Assembly (NCBI GenBank): GCA_964587885.1
Contig: CAZPME010000011.1
Span: 1-61,006, forward strand
Direction: 5' to 3'
DNA from: UBA60 sp964587885
GTDB taxonomy: Archaea; Thermoplasmatota; Poseidoniia; Poseidoniales; Poseidoniaceae
DNA length: 61,006 nt
Position numbers and translations under genes: made by a program. The stretch's first letter is position 1, and every line of letters starts with the position of its first letter. Positions 25,797 through 32,535 of this stretch are shown here, one piece after another. The notes below the pieces were generated by a model. It worked only from the letters and a program-made list of their open reading frames with translations. It had not been told where the DNA came from and did not search any database.

Positions 25797-26096
25797 ATGT
25801 CCGACCGTAAGTTAGTCAAAATTCAGCGGCGAGTTGCTACATCGCTATCGGAATGGAAAGACCCACATGGCCATGGTAAATTTTCCGAAAACGGTAGTGT
25901 CAACGGAGTCGAAGTCGACGCTGAAGGAGCAGTGAAAATTGCCATCACTCCGGTGCGAGCTCATTGCCCGTGTTGTCTACTTGACCTAGGTAAATTGCGC
26001 ACCCATCTATTGGGTAAAAAAGCCATTACTTCAGTTCATATTGAAATCGTAAATATCCCCGCTGCTGAGCGGTGGACTAAGTCCATCAATGCCTAG
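25797..26096 (+). CDS. MIP18/DUF59-like iron-sulfur assembly protein
   Basis: A 99-residue protein resembling the MIP18 (DUF59) family, which helps deliver or insert iron-sulfur clusters. The pattern fits: DPHGHGKFSENGSVNGVEVD, then an alternating beta strand, a Cys-containing turn (HCPCCLLDLGKL) at the usual CP position, and VHIEIVNIPAAERWTKS at the C-terminus. Three cysteines in CPCC are more than most members have. The ATG at 25797 follows a GTGAG site. The adjoining ferredoxin gene supports an Fe-S role, but the match is moderate. Confidence 0.6.
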   Translation: MSDRKLVKIQRRVATSLSEWKDPHGHGKFSENGSVNGVEVDAEGAVKIAITPVRAHCPCCLLDLGKLRTHLLGKKAITSVHIEIVNIPAAERWTKSINA

Positions 26097-26125
26097 CATT
26101 CATGCATGACTTTCTTTGAAGGATT

Positions 26126-26452
26126 TTATTTGTAACGAGCAATCCTGTTCTCTAAACGAGTCAATCCACCGCCAGCCCATTCCTTGACCTTCGTGCCGTC
26201 AACGAAAATAGCATTGTAAGGCAACACATTGACTTCACTCACCCACGGATGAGAGATTTTGAATCTCCCTAATCCCTTGGTATCAAGCAATATCTTGCCA
26301 ATACGCACATTCTCTGGAGGGGAATAATTCTGCAATTCCTCGGTCCACTCTTCGCAGGCTACACAACCATTCTTGCCTAACACCAATACTGCAATTGGGG
26401 CGGCGAGAAAATTCTGCCATTCTTTTGGCCCGACCAATTCAAGGTCGCTCAT
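26126..26452 (-). CDS. Thioredoxin-like protein
   Basis: A 108-residue thioredoxin-fold protein with a CVAC active-site pair (NGCVACEEW) near residue 30. The later VLPYNAIFVDGTKV carries the cis-proline expected opposite the active site, followed by the final helix LTRLENRIARY. The start at 26452 (MSDLEL) is three codons inside the longer open frame. It lies 12 bases downstream of the peroxiredoxin gene and could reduce it. The dipeptide between the cysteines differs from the usual GP of thioredoxin. Confidence 0.85.
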   Translation of the reverse strand: MSDLELVGPKEWQNFLAAPIAVLVLGKNGCVACEEWTEELQNYSPPENVRIGKILLDTKGLGRFKISHPWVSEVNVLPYNAIFVDGTKVKEWAGGGLTRLENRIARYK

Positions 26453-26464
26453 TGAAATCACAAT

Positions 26465-26992
26465 TTAAGCGGCGAAACTGTCGCCCTTCTTCCAATTAGC
26501 ACCACAAAGGCCGCCGGCTTGAGTTGCCTGAACTGTTCGCAAAATTTCTACTGGGCTACGTCCGGCATCCATACCATTAATCGAATACATCTGGATTTTG
26601 CCCTCTGGGTCAACCAATACTGTACCGCGGAATCCTACTCCCATGGCATCGTTCATCATTCCAAAGGCGCGGGTGATTGAATGAGTGGTGTCGGCAATTA
26701 CTGGGTGAGTGACTCCGCCTGGGAATATGTCACCATCGGCAAACCAAGCTTTGTGACTGAAGTAAGAATCAGTAGAACATCCTATGACGGTGACGGCATC
26801 ATCTTCAAAATCTTCCTTCAACTCTTCAAAACCAACGATTTCAGTGGGACAAATAAAAGTGAAATCGAGAGGATACCAGTAAATAAGGTACCAGCCACCT
26901 TCCATGTCTTCACTATTCATTACTTCTTTTGCGCCATTATTGTATACTGTAGCACTCCATTTTGGAGCAAGTTTGTTAATCATGTTGTCCAT
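26465..26992 (-). CDS. 2-Cys peroxiredoxin (AhpC-type)
   Basis: A 175-residue peroxidase that reduces hydrogen peroxide and organic peroxides. The peroxidatic Cys sits in DFTFICPTEIVGF and the resolving Cys in QAGGLCGANWKKGD. WKAWF-like and TVLVDPEGKI segments are also typical of AhpC. The ATG at 26992 (MDNMINK) fits the family start. The companion thioredoxin-like gene follows directly and may supply electrons. Confidence 0.94.
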   Translation of the reverse strand: MDNMINKLAPKWSATVYNNGAKEVMNSEDMEGGWYLIYWYPLDFTFICPTEIVGFEELKEDFEDDAVTVIGCSTDSYFSHKAWFADGDIFPGGVTHPVIADTTHSITRAFGMMNDAMGVGFRGTVLVDPEGKIQMYSINGMDAGRSPVEILRTVQATQAGGLCGANWKKGDSFAA

Positions 26993-27074
26993 ACTAATCC
27001 CTTGTAATGCTGCGAGAAATACAAGGTATTTCAAGTCGCCGAAAACAACCTTTCACAGCCAAAGATCGTAACTT

Positions 27075-27908
27075 TCACGCGAAAGGGTCAAGGTTGACGA
27101 CCTGTTCAATATCGACCCGCTTGTATCCACGCTCAGTGGCTAATTCTCCACTACGTTTGAGCATCCGCCGCATCCACCCGAGCCGACTCAAATCTTGTAG
27201 TCGGCCGAGATGTTCGACAAATGGTTCGGGATTTTCGGCAGTTATACCTGAGCGCAATGCATGTTCGGTTTCTTCAACCACATCATAGTAAAGCAGAAGC
27301 AATTCCTCAAGGGCTGCATTAGTGACCGGCATGCCAGCGAATTGTTTAGCCATCTGCCGTAATGTTTGCGGGGTCAAGACGCGTCCTTCGCCAAGAGCCT
27401 GCACAATTGCTTCTTCCGATTCGTCAAGTTCTAACGACATCGCAGCAGCCCCTTCTTCACCGGAAGTGGAAGTTTCCAATCCTTCATTTCCAGAGGCTGG
27501 AGTTCCGTGCAGTTTAGCCAAAGCTGCTTCGAGATGACGCGGTTTGATGGTAGCAACACGGTCCTTTTCAGCCGCCGTTTCCGCTTTTCTAATCAGTGTA
27601 GCGAGATAGGTTTCTAGATCTTCAACTCCCTTTTGTACTGCTGAAGAACCGACCGAATCAATATCCTTGATTCGGGCTATCATCAACTCACGGGTACGAC
27701 TGTAATTCAAACGAGACCGGTCTGGGTCGGCGAGTGTCTTACGTTCGGGATTATTGGCCAAAGTATCGGCTTCATATATTGGCACCAAACGGTCGAGTTC
27801 TGCAACCATTAATTGAACCAAGTCATTCTTGACCTGTCCTGAAATCCGCATATCTGTGAAAGTCCCAGCAACATCGCCGATGTGTCCACTTGAATATGGC
27901 TTGGCCAT
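27075..27908 (-). CDS. Probable double histone-fold protein
   Basis: A 277-residue protein without enzyme motifs. Two regions resemble histone folds. The first is residues about 85-135 (GSSAVQKGVEDLETYLATLI, then DRVATIKPRHLEAALAKL). The second is from about 180 (LTPQTLRQMAKQFAGMPVTN, a long helix, then ATERGYKRVDIEQVVNL). The end strands with R-x-T/V-x-x-x-x-x-V/A match the histone alpha2-L2-alpha3 pattern. A low-complexity linker rich in G, S and E separates them. Archaeal histones are usually about 65-70 residues, so this would be an unusual form. A structure prediction would decide; a DUF1931-like or other helical protein is the alternative. Confidence 0.55.
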   Translation of the reverse strand: MAKPYSSGHIGDVAGTFTDMRISGQVKNDLVQLMVAELDRLVPIYEADTLANNPERKTLADPDRSRLNYSRTRELMIARIKDIDSVGSSAVQKGVEDLETYLATLIRKAETAAEKDRVATIKPRHLEAALAKLHGTPASGNEGLETSTSGEEGAAAMSLELDESEEAIVQALGEGRVLTPQTLRQMAKQFAGMPVTNAALEELLLLYYDVVEETEHALRSGITAENPEPFVEHLGRLQDLSRLGWMRRMLKRSGELATERGYKRVDIEQVVNLDPFA

Positions 27909-27955
27909 GTTTCCACCCTCTGCAAACTAGCCTCATGAACCTGTGTGTGCGATTC

Positions 27956-29209
27956 TTACCACTCATGATGCCAAGGAAATGCTCCATCGGCTGATATTGG
28001 TTCCATTCCATGCTCGCCACGTACCCATGTATCCTCACTTCCAACAGCCCCTTCAGCATAGACTACCTTGGGTTCAATGGCCATCGTCCCTCCCAGTGGT
28101 AATGGTCGGTCAAATCCGGCTGCAACTACTGGACTCTCATCTAACTCAAGTCCAAGTGAATGGCCCAAAAATTGCGCTTGTTCTGGCTGCATCCCCATCA
28201 AATTTGCACTATGGCCCATCTCCTCAGCCAATGCCGAGCCTTCTTGCCATGCTTGAGCACAGGTCTTGCCTTGGTCGAGTACATCGACGACCACATCCTT
28301 GACTGCTAACATATCCTCAAGGCGGTTTTGCCAAATCTCATCAAGAGGGCCAAGCGAAAACATGCGCGTCATATCGACGATATAGCCACGATGTGCATGT
28401 AATATGTCGACTAATACTGGCTCTCCGGCTTTGACTTTGTTGAAGCCAGCGCCCATTCCTGCACTGGGATGAGGACCAGTACCACCGACCGCCGCATCAA
28501 AAAATGACGGAATACCACCTGCTCGTCCCGCTACAATGACTGCACGATCACATTGCATGGGGAAGCGCCGCAATTGGATATTACCGCCAAAACCAGCCGC
28601 TCTGCTAATCGCTTCGGCGGCGGCACTCAACTCCAATTCAGTCACATCTTCGCCGCCAATCTCAGCAATCGCCTCAAACATCGTTAATTGCACCTCGGCG
28701 CCAACTCGCATTTGTTCAATTTCCCACTCTGACTTAACCTCGCGTTGAGCATGAACTATTCCTGAACAATCAGTGAGTTTGGCTACCTCGTTCAAAGCAT
28801 TGGTGAAACGTCGAGAAAATGCCGCTGGTATCGACTGCGATTGCATGCCGAGTACAGAGCCATCCAATTGACCAATCCCTCGCATTTTCAATTCGTCAGA
28901 AAAATTAGCCATGCGGGGGAAGGCAACCACTTCATGGGGGGCATCGTCCCCACCAGCCTCGTGAAGAGCGCGACGCGTTGAGCGGCGTACAAATTGCGTT
29001 ACAACACCTTCAGCAGATACCAATAGAGTAGCGTTTTGCCGCCCACCTGCATAATAATACAAATCAACAGGATTCTGAATCAGTGCCCCGCTCATGCCGG
29101 CTGCTGCCAAAGCCGACGCCAAGTCTGATTGGCGCTCTTCCAACTCACTAACCGGCACTCGCCAGTCTTCACCCTCTGGGCTGAGTAAGACGTCTTCGGA
29201 CCACGCCAT
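27956..29209 (-). CDS. M24-family metallopeptidase (Xaa-Pro aminopeptidase/dipeptidase type)
   Basis: A 417-residue peptidase with the creatinase-like N-terminal domain and the pita-bread catalytic domain. Metal ligands are recognisable: Asp pair in VLVDILHAHRGYIVDMTRMF, His in FLGHSLGLELDESPVV, Glu in TMAIEPKVVY and Glu in GEHGMEPIS. Such enzymes cleave peptides with proline in the second position. No signal peptide is present, so it is probably cytoplasmic and finishes digestion of imported peptides. It lies between the histone-fold gene and the DNA methyltransferase, all on the minus strand. Confidence 0.92.
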   Translation of the reverse strand: MAWSEDVLLSPEGEDWRVPVSELEERQSDLASALAAAGMSGALIQNPVDLYYYAGGRQNATLLVSAEGVVTQFVRRSTRRALHEAGGDDAPHEVVAFPRMANFSDELKMRGIGQLDGSVLGMQSQSIPAAFSRRFTNALNEVAKLTDCSGIVHAQREVKSEWEIEQMRVGAEVQLTMFEAIAEIGGEDVTELELSAAAEAISRAAGFGGNIQLRRFPMQCDRAVIVAGRAGGIPSFFDAAVGGTGPHPSAGMGAGFNKVKAGEPVLVDILHAHRGYIVDMTRMFSLGPLDEIWQNRLEDMLAVKDVVVDVLDQGKTCAQAWQEGSALAEEMGHSANLMGMQPEQAQFLGHSLGLELDESPVVAAGFDRPLPLGGTMAIEPKVVYAEGAVGSEDTWVRGEHGMEPISADGAFPWHHEW

Positions 29210-29278
29210 GTCCTTGGGTAGGGTTACAGGTTGAATAATTCCCCGCCCAATTCAAATCGGAGCAAGCGTTTCAATCGA

Positions 29279-30256
29279 TTAGGTCACTTCAGCAACTTCT
29301 TCGGCCAAATCGTCCATTTCTTCCTTTGCCGCAGCGATTCTCGCCTCGGCAAGTTGACAATATTCTTTGCTCAAATCAACTCCAATGTAGCGTCGACTAG
29401 TCTGCAATGCGGCGATTGCAGAAGAACCTGAGCCCAAGAATGGATCAAGCACAACATCCCCCGCAAAGGTGTACATCTCAATACATCGGCGCGGTAATTC
29501 TACCGGGAAAGGTGCTGGATGGCCGACCCGTTTGGCCGATACAGTAGGAAACTTCCAAATCGATTTGGTGAATTCAACAAATTCTTTCTTGTCTATGGTA
29601 TCTCCTCTTTCTCCATCTTTCTCTTCTTTACTACGCTCAAGTTTGAATTTTCCCTTGCTGTAAATGAGGATGTATTCGTGCACATCGCGTAAACATGGAT
29701 TGCTGGCACTAGCAAACGAACCCCATGCACATGAGACACCCGCACTAGCCGATTTGTCCCAAATTATCTCTCCTCGCTGAAGAAAACCCAATTCATTCAT
29801 GATGAGATTGATATGGCTTGTAAGTGGGATGTATGGCTTACGGCCGAGATTTGCCACATTAATGACCGCCCTTCCACCAGTAACCAATACTCGGTGGCAT
29901 TCGGCAAATACATCTCGCAAGAGGGTAAGGTATTCTCCTAAACCGAGGTCTTCATCGTAGGTTTTACTGGCATTGTATGGCGGAGATGTGACCATTAAAT
30001 GCACTGAGTTATCGGGAATCTGAGAGAGATTTCGACTATCGCCACAAATCACAGTATCGGTCAACTTGGTTGGAAAGTTTTGATTGGGACCTGTATCGTG
30101 TTCTTTTCCGACTTCAGAATACATCTTGGTATCGTAATATTTGCTAGAGTCATGACTCTCGCGTTTTGAGACACCAAATTCCGAGGTCACGGTGGCGGCA
30201 CGCTTTCTCGCACCACCTAAACCATCAGCGCTGGATTTGGAATTACCGCGCGCCAT
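29279..30256 (-). CDS. Site-specific DNA methyltransferase, probably N4-cytosine
   Basis: A 325-residue exocyclic-amino DNA methyltransferase. Motif IV is TSPPYNASKTYD; the SPPY form is typical of N4-cytosine enzymes, whereas DPPY is common in N6-adenine ones. The SAM-binding motif I is DPFLGSGSSAIAAL near the C-terminus, so motif IV precedes motif I as in the beta class. VNVANLGRKPYIPL and WDKSASAGVSCAWGSFASAS lie between. No restriction enzyme gene is adjacent, so it looks like an orphan, perhaps with a regulatory role. A TATA-like GTTATACG lies about 30 bases upstream of the ATG at 30256, so the message may be nearly leaderless. Confidence 0.9.
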   Translation of the reverse strand: MARGNSKSSADGLGGARKRAATVTSEFGVSKRESHDSSKYYDTKMYSEVGKEHDTGPNQNFPTKLTDTVICGDSRNLSQIPDNSVHLMVTSPPYNASKTYDEDLGLGEYLTLLRDVFAECHRVLVTGGRAVINVANLGRKPYIPLTSHINLIMNELGFLQRGEIIWDKSASAGVSCAWGSFASASNPCLRDVHEYILIYSKGKFKLERSKEEKDGERGDTIDKKEFVEFTKSIWKFPTVSAKRVGHPAPFPVELPRRCIEMYTFAGDVVLDPFLGSGSSAIAALQTSRRYIGVDLSKEYCQLAEARIAAAKEEMDDLAEEVAEVT

Positions 30257-30388
30257 AATGCTCATCGTAATTGAATATCGTATAACATTTCGCGCTCTGT
30301 TGTCGTTTATGACGCGCGTTTCAATAGGGCTCGCGCGGCGCGACTTGATGGTGAAAGACTGAAAACTACCTCGCTCTCGCCAGCATCA

Positions 30389-31657
30389 ATGGGAAGGGTC
30401 CTCACCCTTGATGACGTCAAAGTTGACGGCATGACCGTATTACTACGCGTCGACATCAATTGCCCCCTAGATCCTGCTACTGGTGCATTCTTGGATATCA
30501 GTAGAATCAAGGGCATTATTCCAACTATTACTCGGTTAGCCAAAGCTAAAACCGTGATACTCTGCCACCAAAGCCGACCTGGAAAAACAGATTTCACCAC
30601 TACCCATGGTCATAGCCGTGAGTTAGGTCGCCTTCTAGGGCGTGTTGTCAAGTATGTCGAAGATATTCACGGCCAAGCCGCTCTAGCCGCTATCGAGAAG
30701 TTGGCTGATGGCGAAATTTTGATGCTCAATAATGTCCGTATGGATAAAGAAGAATTGTCTCGCAAAGATGATAGTTTTGAGCAATTGATCGATTCACAAA
30801 TGGTCACAAGGCTCGCTGGTGTCGCCGACCTTTTCGTCAACGACGCTTTTGCCTGTGCTCACCGAAATTCACCTTCAATTACTGGCTTCACTCATGTATT
30901 ACCGTGTGTCGCAGGCCAATTGATGCGCAAGGAAGTCGAATCATTACAGAACACTTCTACCAATCCTCAACGCCCTTCAATCGCAGTACTCGGTGGAATC
31001 AAAATCGATGATTCAATCGCAGTTGCCGACAATATGTTACGCAAAGGTAGCATTGATGCAGTATGGGCAACCGGAGGAGTCGCCAACCTTTTCCTTGAAA
31101 TTGCCGGCTATTCACCAGGTCCTATTAGCATGGATTTCCTCGCCAATGAACTTCAGGGTCAATGGCAATCTACAGTCAAAATAGCGCGTCAACTTTACGC
31201 TGATTTTACCGACGTCATTCACTTGCCGGTCGATGTAGCGGCTAACGTTGAAGGTAATCGCGTTGACCTTGGTATCGATGAACTACCTGTCGCTGCACCA
31301 ATTTTGGATCTGGGAGTACAGTCAACTATCAATCTCAGCCAAGCAATCCGTTCGGCTGGCACGATAATTCTCAACGGCCCAGCCGGTGTTTTTGAAGACC
31401 AAAACTTTGCTTTCGGCACGGTTGAAATGCTCAGTGCTTGTGCTGAAACGGAGGCTTTTGTAATCCTCGGCGGTGGCCATACCGCGACCCTAATTGCTAA
31501 GCGCGGACTTACCAAGAAAATGGGTCATGTCTCTACTGGTGGCGGTGCTTGTCTTGATTTCCTCGCCGGGAAAACTCTACCTGCAATCGCCAGCCTAGAG
31601 TTGAGTGCTCAGGAATTTGGTGTAGCCATTCTTGATGATATTACTACCGAAGATTGA
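30389..31657 (+). CDS. pgk: Phosphoglycerate kinase
   Basis: A 422-residue glycolytic/gluconeogenic enzyme that transfers phosphate between 1,3-bisphosphoglycerate and ADP. The N-terminal substrate domain shows TVLLRVDINCPLDPATG, LCHQSRPGKTDF, and VNDAFACAHRNSPSITGF. The nucleotide domain shows VAVLGGIKIDDSI-like IAVLGGIKIDDS, ILNGPAGVFED and LGGGHTATLIAKRG. The length is usual for archaeal enzymes. No strong ribosome-binding site is visible before the ATG. It diverges from the DNA methyltransferase gene across about 130 bases. Confidence 0.95.
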   Translation: MGRVLTLDDVKVDGMTVLLRVDINCPLDPATGAFLDISRIKGIIPTITRLAKAKTVILCHQSRPGKTDFTTTHGHSRELGRLLGRVVKYVEDIHGQAALAAIEKLADGEILMLNNVRMDKEELSRKDDSFEQLIDSQMVTRLAGVADLFVNDAFACAHRNSPSITGFTHVLPCVAGQLMRKEVESLQNTSTNPQRPSIAVLGGIKIDDSIAVADNMLRKGSIDAVWATGGVANLFLEIAGYSPGPISMDFLANELQGQWQSTVKIARQLYADFTDVIHLPVDVAANVEGNRVDLGIDELPVAAPILDLGVQSTINLSQAIRSAGTIILNGPAGVFEDQNFAFGTVEMLSACAETEAFVILGGGHTATLIAKRGLTKKMGHVSTGGGACLDFLAGKTLPAIASLELSAQEFGVAILDDITTED

Positions 31658-31741
31658 ACGTAAGGGATTGTACCCTCTTCAATCATACTTGACCTGACGA
31701 CAACGTTTCCTAACCAGTAATTAAGAAGGACAAATGAAAAA

Positions 31742-32533
31742 CTACAGTATTCGGACACCAATATCCCACAAATATCGTGATAGGCTCAAACTTACCGCAA
31801 TTAGAAAAGTCGTTGTCACCATCTTGACCGAAAGGTGCTCAATCGCATATTTTGCGCCAAACCATGCGGTACCAAGGGCGGCTAAAGGCATCAGCACTGC
31901 CACCAAATATCCAGTATGTGCAAGAACTTCAGGGACAGTACTATCGAGTAGAATGTGGCTGAATAGGGCGACTGGTACCACCACCGCCCCAATTAGGTAG
32001 GAGGTTCCAGCAGATTTGCGACTATCAATTCCTAGAATACTTCGGTGTAAGGTGACATAAATCGCCCCACCACCAATCCCCAATAGACCTGAGGCAACTC
32101 CTCCAAAGGCTGCTCCACCGCGATATACTCCCATTTTATCCGTCCTTCTTTCAATGTCCGGTGTAGTTCGTAAATTACGCTCAATGACAAATATCAAAAT
32201 TGCCGCAGCGACGATTTTTATTACAATATCAGAGACGTAAGCGAAAGAATACCATGCCAATATAGTGCCAATTATCGCCCCCGGTACTGCCGCCAAACGC
32301 CCGGAATTTGCCACCTCAATATCAGAATGTCCACTACTATGATGGGCTAGACTACTGCCGATTGCCACCATCCAAACTAAGGTTAAAGAGGCCAAAATAG
32401 CCACCTCCATATCCCATCCAGCCAGGTAATGTAATATCGGCACATAGAGAACCCCACCGCCCAGCCCAAGGGGGCTGAACAGAAAAGCAACAGTCAACAA
32501 TAGGAATATAACAAGAATCGACAACATCTCCAA
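31742..32533 (-). CDS. TauE/SafE family transporter, possible sulfite exporter
   Basis: A 263-residue membrane protein with about eight hydrophobic helices in two repeats. The family motifs are visible in LFSPLGLGGGVLYVPILHYL and GVASGLLGIGGGAIYVTL. TauE/SafE proteins export sulfite, sulfoacetate or related anions. It is the last gene of the molybdopterin oxidoreductase operon, two bases after the large subunit, which makes a sulfur oxyanion the likely substrate. Substrate assignment is inference from context. Confidence 0.88.
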   Translation of the reverse strand: MEMLSILVIFLLLTVAFLFSPLGLGGGVLYVPILHYLAGWDMEVAILASLTLVWMVAIGSSLAHHSSGHSDIEVANSGRLAAVPGAIIGTILAWYSFAYVSDIVIKIVAAAILIFVIERNLRTTPDIERRTDKMGVYRGGAAFGGVASGLLGIGGGAIYVTLHRSILGIDSRKSAGTSYLIGAVVVPVALFSHILLDSTVPEVLAHTGYLVAVLMPLAALGTAWFGAKYAIEHLSVKMVTTTFLIAVSLSLSRYLWDIGVRIL

Positions 32534-32535
32534 AC

